Below, in pieces: positions 41,825 through 50,816 of a DNA stretch of 64,000 nucleotides. The DNA is from Lactobacillus crispatus. Lineage in GTDB: Bacteria; Bacillota; Bacilli; Lactobacillales; Lactobacillaceae. The first letter of the stretch is position 1; each line of letters starts with the position of its first letter. The notes beneath the pieces are model-generated. The model made no database searches. It saw nothing but the letters and a program-made list of their open reading frames with translations, and was not told the origin of the DNA. The stretch is from contig NZ_CP072197.1 in assembly GCF_018987235.1 (NCBI RefSeq), positions 1,860,001-1,924,000 on the forward strand, in the 5' to 3' direction. Both the position numbers and the translations under genes were made by a program.

Positions 41825-43126
41825 TTATTGCTTCCAAGCAGCATCAAATTTTTGCTTACCAGTATTAATTTGGCTGTTAGTATTTTGACCCTTTTGGGCT
41901 GCAGCAAAGATATTTTGCAAAATGCTGTTCAATTGGTTGTATGCAGCATTTGAATTCTTAGCAACAGGAACACTGTACAAGTTCTTCATAGCATCTTCAA
42001 GTTTAGCAGGAAGCTTGATGCTCTTGTTATTCTTGTATTCACTAGATTCGATTGCACTAGTGTTTACAGGAATGTAACCAGTAGCATTAGCCCACTTAAT
42101 TTGGCTTGACTTAGATACTAAGAACTTAATGTACTTAAATGCAGCAGCTTTTTGTTCAGCGCTAGCGTGGTTAAACATGTAAATATCAGTACCTTGTTGC
42201 ATGGTGTATTTGCCAGGACGTGGAGCAACATCATAAGTAAACTTGTTACCTACACCTTGCTTAACAAAGCCTTCACCTGCAGAAGTACCAACAAACATTG
42301 CAACCTTTTCGTTAGCAAATGGACCTGAAAGGTAGTGTTCTGAACCAGCTACTCTGAAGTAACCCTTCTTAATACCATCTGCATAGAAGTTGAGAACTTT
42401 CTTTGAAGTTGAACCACTGAAGTTAATCTTATCAGTAAAGTTCACGCCTTCGTCCTTCATACCAAGAGTGTAGTAGTTGGATAGTGAATCAAAACCAGCA
42501 CCTACAACTTTGTGGTTACTCTTCTTGTAGATAGTTTCTGAAACATCCTTAAGTTCTTCCATAGTAGTTGGAACTTTCTTGATGCCATATTTCTTAAACA
42601 TGGTCTTGTTGTAAGTCAAAGTTTCAATTGACTTGTTAAATGGGATACCGTATTGAGTTCCCTTAATTTTTGCACCATCAAGAAGTTCAGTTCTAATGTC
42701 AGATGCCTTTGCACTGCCCCAACCAACATTCTTGTTGTTGATATATGGGGTCATGTTTACAAGCATCTTGTTTTGAGCTGCGTTCCAAAGCCAACCTGGA
42801 TAAGCTTGAGTAATAGTAGGTAAGTTATTTGGTGATTGCAAAGTTGAGTTGATCTTAGCTTGCAAATCATTGTATGCACCTTGGTTTTCAAGCTTAACAG
42901 TAATTTTAGGGTTCTTCTTTTCAAATTCATTAGTTAATTGCTTTAAAGTAGAACCTTGTACTCCCGGCATAGCGTTCCAGAAGACAACTGTAGTCTTCTT
43001 AGTAATCTTTGATGGAATCTTCTCTGAACTTGATGAAGAAGAATTGCCACTCTTTGAACAAGCAGCAGTGCCAACTAGGGCCAAAGTAGCAACGGCAGCC
43101 ATAGTAAGTTTCTTACTAAACTTCAT
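41825..43126 (-). CDS. ABC importer substrate-binding lipoprotein (UgpB/family 1)
   Basis: About 433 aa. A signal peptide with lipobox LVGTAAC anchors it to the membrane, and a Ser-rich linker follows. The mature domain is a family 1 extracellular solute-binding protein (TVVFWNAMPGVQG, LTNEFEKKNPKITV, then ANEKVAMFVGTSAG). This group binds sugars or sn-glycerol-3-phosphate/glycerophosphodiesters. GGGAGGA fits the ATG of MKFSKK, so the upstream ATG six codons earlier is rejected. It is last of the five-gene operon. Confidence 0.88.
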   Translation of the reverse strand: MKFSKKLTMAAVATLALVGTAACSKSGNSSSSSSEKIPSKITKKTTVVFWNAMPGVQGSTLKQLTNEFEKKNPKITVKLENQGAYNDLQAKINSTLQSPNNLPTITQAYPGWLWNAAQNKMLVNMTPYINNKNVGWGSAKASDIRTELLDGAKIKGTQYGIPFNKSIETLTYNKTMFKKYGIKKVPTTMEELKDVSETIYKKSNHKVVGAGFDSLSNYYTLGMKDEGVNFTDKINFSGSTSKKVLNFYADGIKKGYFRVAGSEHYLSGPFANEKVAMFVGTSAGEGFVKQGVGNKFTYDVAPRPGKYTMQQGTDIYMFNHASAEQKAAAFKYIKFLVSKSSQIKWANATGYIPVNTSAIESSEYKNNKSIKLPAKLEDAMKNLYSVPVAKNSNAAYNQLNSILQNIFAAAQKGQNTNSQINTGKQKFDAAWKQ

Positions 43127-43179
43127 TTGGATAAATCCTCCCAAAAAATAAAACTAAACAACAATATATTTTTGATTCA

Positions 43180-44475
43180 CTAAAGCGTGATTGTTTGACC
43201 ACGTTTAGGTAAAATCCGTTCTCCATATGGGTTCTCTTCCAGCTCCGGATGCAATGTGTGCACCGGTACTAAAACAGCTGGTTGAACCCCAGCAATGATT
43301 TCCTTGAGTTCTTTTTCATCGGCATGGCCTGAACAGCGCAACGCCTTATACTCAATATCATTGTTAGCTAAAGCCTCTACAAATGGTTTGTAGGCAGGAT
43401 CAAAATCCCCTAATGGCTCAGCATTTGAGTGGATATACAAACCACCCTTTTGCAGCTTATCATAATCGGTGACAACTTGCCACATGTATTTATGATTATC
43501 TGCTAAAAGCTCATCATAGCTAACTTCTAGCTCTGGCTTAAGGTCAGCATAGTGCTCCTCATTAGGCATGTAATAGTAAGGATAGTCTTCATCCAAACTT
43601 TCCTTAATCAAATGGGCACGCTGAGCATGTAAAATGACCTTTCTTGGTGAATCGGCAATGATTCGCAATAATCGTTCAACATTAGTAGGATAAGTATTAA
43701 AAGTGATTTGGCGTTCAGGATTAGCCTTTTGCAGGCGCACGATTTCTTCAGTTAGTTCTACTTCATTCTTAGGGCCAGTAAACTCTTCACTGTTTTCATC
43801 ATGCTTTTCTTCTGGCCAAGAAACACCAGTGCCTTCAATAATCAGCATATCGCTATTTTTAGCTGCCTGCATAAAGTCCCGCACCCAATCTGGATGATAA
43901 CCATGCAAGCGAATGTCGCCAGTATAGGCGATTTGCTTATCCGGTGTCTTAACTAATAGACCAGTAGCACCGTAAGCGTCATGATCACTAGGATATATTT
44001 CCAGGATAATATCGCCCACCTTAATTGGTTTCTTGTATTCTGCCGCGATGATTGGACGAGTATAAGTCCGATCATGACCTGCAGCAGGAAGCAAGAAGTC
44101 GCCCTTTTCATTCAAGGCTGGCAATAAATGAGCTGTAATTGGACCTGCATAAAGTGGAATTTCTGGGGCCAAAAAGTTCATTGCCTTACTGTGATCCAAA
44201 TGTAGGTGTGAAATATAGGCCGCCGCATGCTCCCAGCGGTCAGTATCAATTGGCTTACCCGTCAATTTAGGATCGTAAAAATTAGGCACATCCCCGATTA
44301 ATTTATTTTTAATCAGAGTTTGATAACTTTCATCTGGCAATTTTAACTCTGGCCGATAAACTTCCCCCAAGTCAAACAATACATGCGACTTGTTATAGGC
44401 CACTTCAATCATCGGTCCACCAATTGTGGTTAAACCATTATAAAAAGTTACTGTCGTTTTATCCTTTAAGGTCAT
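43180..44475 (-). CDS. Beta-CASP metallo-beta-lactamase-fold hydrolase
   Basis: 431 aa. The metallo-beta-lactamase motif HLHLDHS (about residues 90-96), TGDIRLHG (Asp ligand) and downstream RCSGHADEKELKEII and PVHTLHPE provide the zinc ligands. TFNTYPTNVERLLRIIADSPRKV resembles a beta-CASP insert, as in RNase J. It lacks the RNase J C-terminal domain. Its start overlaps the permease gene by 17 bp, so it is firmly in the importer operon. A nuclease or phosphodiester hydrolase is possible; a role on the imported substrate is an inference from location only. Confidence 0.85.
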   Translation of the reverse strand: MTLKDKTTVTFYNGLTTIGGPMIEVAYNKSHVLFDLGEVYRPELKLPDESYQTLIKNKLIGDVPNFYDPKLTGKPIDTDRWEHAAAYISHLHLDHSKAMNFLAPEIPLYAGPITAHLLPALNEKGDFLLPAAGHDRTYTRPIIAAEYKKPIKVGDIILEIYPSDHDAYGATGLLVKTPDKQIAYTGDIRLHGYHPDWVRDFMQAAKNSDMLIIEGTGVSWPEEKHDENSEEFTGPKNEVELTEEIVRLQKANPERQITFNTYPTNVERLLRIIADSPRKVILHAQRAHLIKESLDEDYPYYYMPNEEHYADLKPELEVSYDELLADNHKYMWQVVTDYDKLQKGGLYIHSNAEPLGDFDPAYKPFVEALANNDIEYKALRCSGHADEKELKEIIAGVQPAVLVPVHTLHPELEENPYGERILPKRGQTITL

Positions 44476-45283
44476 TGCGCACTACTCCTCGAATAATTTG
44501 CTTTCTAAAGATGAAGTACAAAATCAAGATTGGCAAAACAGTCAATGTGGCAGCAGCAAGTTGAAGTTGAGTTTCACTACCTGCATCAGATGCAAATGAA
44601 GTTAAACCATTGTTCAACAATCTCATGCTGTCTTCGTTAGTTACCAATAATGGCCAGAGGAATGAATTCCAACCAGAAATGAAACTTAATAAAGCAACGG
44701 TGAACAAGCCACCTTTAGACATTGGCACCAAAATTTTCCAAATATATTCCCAATCACTCGCTCCGTCAATCATCGCAGCTTTATAAATTGTCTGTGAGAT
44801 TGAACCGAAGTAGCTTTGCAAGTAGTACATGTAGAAAATTGAAGTTAAAAATGGCAATACCAAACCAATATAAGTGTTCAACAAGCCCATTCTGGCAATG
44901 GTATTGTAGTTAGTAAAGATAATCGCTTCACCTGGCACCATCAATAACGATAAAAGTACCATTTGAACAACGCCTTTACCCTTGAACTTCAAGTTAACCA
45001 TGGCAAAAGCACCAAGCAAGGCGTTAAACAAACTTACAATTGTCGTTACACTAGCTGTGATAAAAGTGTTTAGGAAGTAACGAGCAAATGGAGCTTGGGC
45101 GAATACTTTGGCATAGTTTGACCATTCAAAATGCTTAGGAATGATTGTTGGTGGAATAGTGGTTGTTTCTCTAAAACTCATTAATCCACCCAAAATCATG
45201 TAGATGAATGGAAAGACAGTAATGATTGCGAAAATCGCTAAAATAATATAAGCAATCAAAGTGCCCCAACGAATCTTCTTCAT
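44459..45283 (-). CDS. ABC importer permease (MalG/UgpE type)
   Basis: 274 aa with six membrane helices. The EAA loop (residues about 165-185) reads EAAMIDGASDWEYIWKILVPMSKGG-like, the coupling segment contacting the ATPase. The N-terminal PFIYMILGGLMSFRE is usual for this family. It overlaps the beta-CASP gene and lies 3 bp after the partner permease, so the two form the channel. Confidence 0.93.
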   Translation of the reverse strand: MKKIRWGTLIAYIILAIFAIITVFPFIYMILGGLMSFRETTTIPPTIIPKHFEWSNYAKVFAQAPFARYFLNTFITASVTTIVSLFNALLGAFAMVNLKFKGKGVVQMVLLSLLMVPGEAIIFTNYNTIARMGLLNTYIGLVLPFLTSIFYMYYLQSYFGSISQTIYKAAMIDGASDWEYIWKILVPMSKGGLFTVALLSFISGWNSFLWPLLVTNEDSMRLLNNGLTSFASDAGSETQLQLAAATLTVLPILILYFIFRKQIIRGVVRNDLKG

Positions 45284-45286
45284 CCT

Positions 45287-46153
45287 TTACTGTCCTCCAA
45301 TCTTCTTCATCATCTTGCGTTGCAAGAATGTGACAAACATAATGATGATAAATAAGACAACCGTTGCGGCCATCGCTACACCTGGAGTACCAACAATTTG
45401 GAACTTGTTATAGATGTAGAACACTGCAGTTGTAGCTGAGTTACCAACACCTGCTTGTCCATTGAATAAGGCATAAACAGATGTATAAATCTTAAATGCA
45501 GCAATGATATTCATTGTTAATAAGAAGGCGATCGTTGGCACAAGCTGCGGCATTGTAATACGCCAGAACTTTTCAGTACCAGTTGCGCCATACATATCCG
45601 CAATTGTGTAGTAATTAGGGTCAATGTTTCTCAAAGCCCCCATCAAGATAACGATGTTAAAAGCTAAAGAAGTCCAAACACCAAAGATGATAATTGTCGT
45701 CAATGACATCGCTGGATCATCAATCCAGTTTGGTGTTGGCAAGTGAACTGCCTTGAGCAAGAAGTTAAGCAAACCATAGTCACCGTTAAAAATATAACGG
45801 AATACGATACCAATAGCGATAGTTGACGTAACATATGGCATAAAGAAAGTCGTTTCAAAGAATGACTTATGCTTTATCCTGCTGAAAATAAACCAGGCCA
45901 ACATGATTGAAATAGCCAAAGCAACTGGCACAGAAATTAGGGCATACAAAATAGTATTCTTGATTGCCCGCCAAAATTCTGGATCACTAAAGATATATTG
46001 ATAATTGCTGAAGCCGCTCCAATTCAGATTAATTAACGAGCCGCTTTGAAAACTCATTACAAAGGCCCGCAAAATTGGATAAATACTAAAGAAAGTAACA
46101 AAGATAATTGTTGGCGCTAAAAAGAGCCACGCCTTTTTCTGATTGCTCTTCAT
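45287..46153 (-). CDS. ABC importer permease (MalF/UgpA type)
   Basis: 288 aa with six membrane helices. The start MKSNQKKAWLFLAPTIIFVTFFSIYPILRAF is a family hallmark. The EAA-type loop is ADMYGATGTEKFWRITMPQLVP. Its first base coincides with the last base of the ATPase stop, so it is translationally coupled. It pairs with the downstream MalG-type permease. Confidence 0.93.
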   Translation of the reverse strand: MKSNQKKAWLFLAPTIIFVTFFSIYPILRAFVMSFQSGSLINLNWSGFSNYQYIFSDPEFWRAIKNTILYALISVPVALAISIMLAWFIFSRIKHKSFFETTFFMPYVTSTIAIGIVFRYIFNGDYGLLNFLLKAVHLPTPNWIDDPAMSLTTIIIFGVWTSLAFNIVILMGALRNIDPNYYTIADMYGATGTEKFWRITMPQLVPTIAFLLTMNIIAAFKIYTSVYALFNGQAGVGNSATTAVFYIYNKFQIVGTPGVAMAATVVLFIIIMFVTFLQRKMMKKIGGQ

Positions 46154-47241
46154 TAGTAGACACGCTCTCCTTCCTTAGTAAACAGGAATACTCGATCAAG
46201 ACGCATCTTCAAATTGATATTATCACCAGGCTTAATTGGTGTCTCAAGGTTGACTAATGAACGAGCTTGTACCCCATCATGGGTAAACTTCAAAATTCGT
46301 TCACGACCGATTAATTCGACATCATCAACCTTAGCTGAAACTGCACCATCTTCTTCGACTGGCAAAATATTTTCTGGACGAACGGATAAAACGTACTCGC
46401 CGTCAGTTAAGTCACGTTTAAAACGATCCTTGTCTAAATCGTCCACGTTAATTTCAAAATCTGAGCCAGTAATCTTGCCGCCATTAACCTTTACATTAAA
46501 GTTATCAATCACAGGATTACCAACAAAATTAGCAACAAAGTAGTTATTTGGTTCAAGATAGAAGTTTTGTCCTAAGTCATCTTGTTGGATCACACCATTA
46601 TTAAAGAGAATAATCTTATCACCGATTGACAAGGCTTCTTCTTGATCGTGAGTAACAAACAAGGTGGTAATACCCACACTTTTAACTAAAGCACGAATTT
46701 CTTCACGAATCTTCAACCGTAAACGTGCATCCAAGTTACTCAATGGTTCATCCATCAGCAGAATCTTAGGTTGTTGCACTAAAGCACGGGCAATAGCTAC
46801 ACGCTGCTGTTGACCACCAGATAAATTGCCCGGCTTTTGATCAGCAAGTTCGGTAATCTGGGTCGTTGCCATATATTTTTCAGCAATCTTCCTCGCCTCA
46901 TCCTTAGGCATCTTTTGCTTGCCCACAGTCAGAGGAAACATTACATTCTGAAGTACAGTCATATGTGGATATAAGGCATAGTTCTGGAAAACATAGCCGA
47001 TCTGACGATCCTTAGGTGCTACGTTAACAACTGACTTGCCATCAAAAAGGATGTCACCGCTAGTTGGATTAAGCAAACCAGCTAGCATATTTAAGATGGT
47101 TGTTTTACCACAACCAGATGGGCCAAGCAAACATACAAGGTCACCTTTTTTTACGGAAAAGCTAACATCCTTGATTGCTTCATGACCGTTATCATAAACC
47201 TTTTTAAGGTTCTTTACTTCCACGAATTTCTCATCATTCAT
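46153..47241 (-). CDS. ABC importer ATPase (UgpC/MsmK type)
   Basis: About 362 aa. The nucleotide-binding domain has Walker A GPSGCGKTT, signature LSGGQQQR, Walker B ILLMDEPLSNLD and the switch His in FVTHDQEEAL. A C-terminal TOBE/MalK-like regulatory domain follows (about 240-360). I start at the ATG of MNDEKF. A GTG three codons upstream is possible. It is the first gene of the operon. Such ATPases can serve more than one sugar importer. Confidence 0.92.
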   Translation of the reverse strand: MNDEKFVEVKNLKKVYDNGHEAIKDVSFSVKKGDLVCLLGPSGCGKTTILNMLAGLLNPTSGDILFDGKSVVNVAPKDRQIGYVFQNYALYPHMTVLQNVMFPLTVGKQKMPKDEARKIAEKYMATTQITELADQKPGNLSGGQQQRVAIARALVQQPKILLMDEPLSNLDARLRLKIREEIRALVKSVGITTLFVTHDQEEALSIGDKIILFNNGVIQQDDLGQNFYLEPNNYFVANFVGNPVIDNFNVKVNGGKITGSDFEINVDDLDKDRFKRDLTDGEYVLSVRPENILPVEEDGAVSAKVDDVELIGRERILKFTHDGVQARSLVNLETPIKPGDNINLKMRLDRVFLFTKEGERVY

Positions 47242-47292
47242 AAGTTTCACGCACCACTATATATTGATTTAAATTTTTAAATTTCTCTATTA

Positions 47293-47321
47293 ATTCTAAG
47301 CTAAATATACGAAAATAACAA
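47293..47321 (-). promoter_or_regulatory. Promoter of the ABC importer operon
   Basis: On the minus strand, TTGTTA (47316-47321) and TAGAAT (47293-47298) are 17 bp apart, about 50 bp before the ATPase start. Confidence 0.6.
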
Positions 47322-47465
47322 ATAATTTTCATTTGAAATTCGGGGTTTCAACGACTTTGTGAAATGCTTCTCAGCAAGTATTCGGCTTTTGTTCGCATTT
47401 ACTTTTATTTTTCACTTATTTCTTTTTTAAAATTCGGGTTTACTAAATATTGTGGTAGGTACCAA

Positions 47466-47496
47466 AAAAGCCATGAATTAGTCATGGCTTTTTGTA
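47466..47496 (-). terminator. pepD terminator
   Basis: AAAAAGCCATGA pairs with TCATGGCTTTTT around a 5-nt loop, just after the pepD stop. Confidence 0.9.
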
Positions 47497-48924
47497 TCAT
47501 AAGTTATCTCCACGTTCAAATTGATATTTTGAACTATTCAAGGCTTGACGAACCAACTTGCTCATCAAGCTCTTAGTCTTTTTGGTAATCACACCAGCAG
47601 TTTCATCATTAGCGCTAGTTAAATATTTAATAAGCTCTCTGCCTTCCATATTTTTAGCTTTTTCATCAATAAGATCAATTCGGCCAATACCGTAGCTTTG
47701 ACAATCATCACGATAGGCGTTTACCTCATAAATATATTGGTGATAGCGTGGTTCAACAAGCACTTGTAAAGTTTTATACAACCAGTAAGCACTACTATCT
47801 GGATCAACGATATGATCTGCCACCTTATAGTTAAGTGGTGTATCCTCAATATTGGTGTAGAAAGGAACATATGGTGAATATGCATAAAAGCCCATATTAA
47901 TCCATTGAATTGCAGCCATCTTGGCAGGAACATCATTTCTAATTTGCAAGATGCTTGATTCTTGGTTTCTGTCTAAAGCAATAGAACGGAACATCTTTTG
48001 TTCTTTTTCTGAACCAGATGAAAAAGTGTCCATTGGATCGTATGGTGTACCGTTATAGTGACTAGTTAAAAATCTTTGCACATCTTCAACACCAATCTTC
48101 TTTTCGGGAACGCGCGTAAATGGCATTTCTTGACTAGTTGGGTCTTGTTCAATGCTTGGATTAAACAACTTCTGTCCATACCAAGTTCTTGGAGTATTGT
48201 AAAAAGCATCAGCTTCATCCTTAGTACCAAAAATATCTCTGAAAGAAAAGCTACCGTCAGTACTATTGTTTAAATGATTCTTTTCTACGAATTCTCGAAT
48301 ACCAGCTGAATACATAAAGTTATCTGGATCATCAAAGTCAACATTTTGAATCACCATGATGTTAGGACAAATTGCGTAAGAATCATCAGGAACACGAGCC
48401 GCAACCCATTGGTGACCCGCGCCAGTTTCCAGATACCAAACTTCCTTGTTGTCTGAAAAGGCAATACCGTTGCTTTCACCGGTACCATATTTTTCGATTA
48501 ATTGCCCTAAGCGCTTAACACCTTCACGAGCAGTCTTCACGAATGGCAAAGTAATATAAACCATTGAGTCTTCGTTGATTCCATTTGCTACTAAAGGATC
48601 ATGTCCTAAGCAGCGAGCATTAGTAGCTTCAGTTTCAGTGGCTGACATGGCAACGTTATATTCGTTAATGCCTTGCTCGTCCCAGCGACCTTCTGAATCA
48701 TCAGCAGTAGGGACAGCAGTCCATTTGCAGCCATCGCCCTCAAGGTGCATCTTAAAGCCGTTATATTTTGATACATAATCTTCATCATAATGACGGGCTG
48801 GGTTTACCACAAAAACTTTTTCGTTAATGCCACCATAACCGTCTTCGTCACGCGCAATCATGGTTGATCCATCGATTGAAGCGTCCTTACCAACTAGCAT
48901 TGCAGTACAGTTATCTTTTTTCAT
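47497..48924 (-). CDS. pepD: C69-family dipeptidase
   Basis: 475 aa. N-terminal MKKDNCTAMLVGKDASIDGSTMIARDED places Cys6 as the Ntn-hydrolase nucleophile, the hallmark of lactobacillus PepD dipeptidases. These cleave varied dipeptides in the cytoplasm as part of proteolysis. GQYLETGAGHQWVAARVPDDSYA-like motifs and a Gly/Trp-rich core follow (about 155-190). The length matches the family (about 470). It has its own ribosome site (GGAAG) and terminator. Several paralogues are usual in these species. Confidence 0.93.
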   Translation of the reverse strand: MKKDNCTAMLVGKDASIDGSTMIARDEDGYGGINEKVFVVNPARHYDEDYVSKYNGFKMHLEGDGCKWTAVPTADDSEGRWDEQGINEYNVAMSATETEATNARCLGHDPLVANGINEDSMVYITLPFVKTAREGVKRLGQLIEKYGTGESNGIAFSDNKEVWYLETGAGHQWVAARVPDDSYAICPNIMVIQNVDFDDPDNFMYSAGIREFVEKNHLNNSTDGSFSFRDIFGTKDEADAFYNTPRTWYGQKLFNPSIEQDPTSQEMPFTRVPEKKIGVEDVQRFLTSHYNGTPYDPMDTFSSGSEKEQKMFRSIALDRNQESSILQIRNDVPAKMAAIQWINMGFYAYSPYVPFYTNIEDTPLNYKVADHIVDPDSSAYWLYKTLQVLVEPRYHQYIYEVNAYRDDCQSYGIGRIDLIDEKAKNMEGRELIKYLTSANDETAGVITKKTKSLMSKLVRQALNSSKYQFERGDNL

Positions 48925-48980
48925 TATTGTTTATACTTCCTTTTTTATTTCAGTAATAATTTTTCATATTATTAATTCTA

Positions 48981-49835
48981 CTACTCATTAACCTGCATTT
49001 GCCGATCAACTTTTGCTCGACCGTTATTATAGTTAAAAACATAACCGGGCTGCACGTTATAGAGATAGACATTGAAGTTTAAACTGCCATCAGTTGAAAC
49101 GGCCTGCAAATTCACGCCGCGGGCCATTAACTCATTACCACGAAAAACAGCAGTTGCTTGATAAATTACACGCTTATTCTGCCGCAGTGCTCTCCTAACC
49201 TTAGCCTCAAAAATAGTCTGAATCTTTTGGTTAGAATAAGCGGATTGCGTAAATAAATTCTTAGGATTATTTTGGTCCCCTGATTGATTGCGTGGATCAT
49301 AATTGCCGCTTTGATCAATTCCAGCTGAGACTGAATAGGCAATCAAGTGGCCCCGATTATAGATTTGGGTACCGTTACGGTGATTATAGTGCCAGCCAGT
49401 CGGTTCAACATATTGCCTTACTCGCAAGCTATCATTAGCCACATTGCGCTTTTCCAAAAAGGCTGTATTAGAGCGCGATGTTCGATTCAATGAATCAAGG
49501 TTAGAGTAAATCACCCGATTTATCTTCCATGCGCCTTTGACCAAAGTCGACTTATCATGGTTGACTTCGGTATAAGCGCGACTGCCACTCTTAAAATTCA
49601 AATTAGCTAATTTTTGATAATCAGTTGGCGATAGACCTCCATAATTGGTCTTGGCTTTTGATGCATCGCTAATTGTATTAGTTACATGTTCATCATTATT
49701 GCCAGTAAAGTCACGCAAAAACTGGCTGCCATTTGGATCGCTGCCAGCTTTAGTAAAAACTCCCCATAAAATCGCGATTAAGACAATTAATGATGAAACA
49801 ACCGTTCCTTGTTTTTTTCGTCTTCTTCGTGTCAT
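48981..49835 (-). CDS. DNA/RNA non-specific endonuclease, membrane-anchored
   Basis: 284 aa. A basic start (MTRRRRKKQG) and one membrane segment (about residues 12-28) place the nuclease domain outside the cell. The beta-beta-alpha-Me nuclease motif reads YNRGHLIAYS, where canonical DRGH has Asp replaced by Asn, and QNNPKNLFTQSAYSNQ carries the metal-binding Asn. This is the EndA/competence-nuclease type. It is the last gene of a five-gene run that starts at DUF3290, with a 9-bp gap to the exonuclease. Confidence 0.85.
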   Translation of the reverse strand: MTRRRRKKQGTVVSSLIVLIAILWGVFTKAGSDPNGSQFLRDFTGNNDEHVTNTISDASKAKTNYGGLSPTDYQKLANLNFKSGSRAYTEVNHDKSTLVKGAWKINRVIYSNLDSLNRTSRSNTAFLEKRNVANDSLRVRQYVEPTGWHYNHRNGTQIYNRGHLIAYSVSAGIDQSGNYDPRNQSGDQNNPKNLFTQSAYSNQKIQTIFEAKVRRALRQNKRVIYQATAVFRGNELMARGVNLQAVSTDGSLNFNVYLYNVQPGYVFNYNNGRAKVDRQMQVNE

Positions 49836-49844
49836 CTTTTTCCT

Positions 49845-50801
49845 CTAACTACGAGCCCAATCATCAAGCATGCTTAAGAAAAAGGTCTCCGAGAAACGTT
49901 TAATCTTAGCACCATTTTTGATCAAATCACGTGCTGCATTCAAATCCTGATTATCTTTTCTAAAGAAATCTTGATCACCCATGATTAAGTAATTAGTCGT
50001 TGCTAACACTGAATTGTCAACTTGGCCGCCCATATTGTTGATCATCTTGCCCGCTTCAGCTTCGTTCATATGAATATTGCCAGACAAAACGATATTCTTA
50101 TTTTGAACCGGATTGTGCCAACCTAAGTCAACATAATCCAATTCGCCAGTAGTTAGGTCGATATTCTTAATCTTGCTTTGTGCCTTTTCCAATAAATCAT
50201 CAGTAAAGTGCTGGGCAAAGTCATCATAAACCTTGATCGTATCAAGAGAATCCTGCAAACCGTGGTGAGCCTCAACTTGAGCAATTCCAGCCCGCTGCAT
50301 GCAGTCAAGCAGACGGTTATGGCGCTCGCGTGGATAATATGTCCGCGCCAAACGCAATACGTCAACGTAATCATTATCAAGCACTGGTAAGCCATATTTT
50401 TGACTTAAATCATACAAAAAGTTCAAGTCAAAATTGACGTTATACCCAATGATAACGTCATCACCAATAAACTCACGAAATTCACGAATAGCCTGCTCAG
50501 CCGGAATCCCTTCCTTCACAATTTGCTCTTCAGTAATTCCATTTAGCTTAGTAATAAAAGCAGGAACAGAATTATTCTTGGAAAACTTCACCAAATTAGT
50601 ATATTGATCAACAATTTGACCGTTACGTACCTTAACCCCACCTAATTCAGTAATTCGATCGCGGTAAGGATATAAGCCCGTTGTTTCAATATCAAGCATT
50701 GTATAATTGGTCAAAAAGTCAGGCTTTTCCTGTCCTTTTTTACGCAACTTGTCTTGCGCACCGGTTACATGTAAAATTCCATTTTTTATGTAAATACTCA
50801 T
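49845..50801 (-). CDS. DnaQ-like 3'-5' exonuclease with C-terminal BRCT domain
   Basis: 318 aa. The DEDDh exonuclease (about 30-200) shows TMLDIETTGL (Asp, Glu), GYNVNFDLNFL (Asp) and HHGLQDSLDT (His, Asp). A BRCT domain follows (about 235-305: NIVLSGNIHMNEAEAGKMINNMGGQVDNSVLATTNYLIMG). This fusion occurs in Firmicutes and suggests DNA repair or processing distinct from replicative epsilon. It is 15 bp from the sirtuin gene and 9 bp from the nuclease gene. Confidence 0.9.
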   Translation of the reverse strand: MSIYIKNGILHVTGAQDKLRKKGQEKPDFLTNYTMLDIETTGLYPYRDRITELGGVKVRNGQIVDQYTNLVKFSKNNSVPAFITKLNGITEEQIVKEGIPAEQAIREFREFIGDDVIIGYNVNFDLNFLYDLSQKYGLPVLDNDYVDVLRLARTYYPRERHNRLLDCMQRAGIAQVEAHHGLQDSLDTIKVYDDFAQHFTDDLLEKAQSKIKNIDLTTGELDYVDLGWHNPVQNKNIVLSGNIHMNEAEAGKMINNMGGQVDNSVLATTNYLIMGDQDFFRKDNQDLNAARDLIKNGAKIKRFSETFFLSMLDDWARS

Positions 50802-50816
50802 TCTTCACCTATTTAA

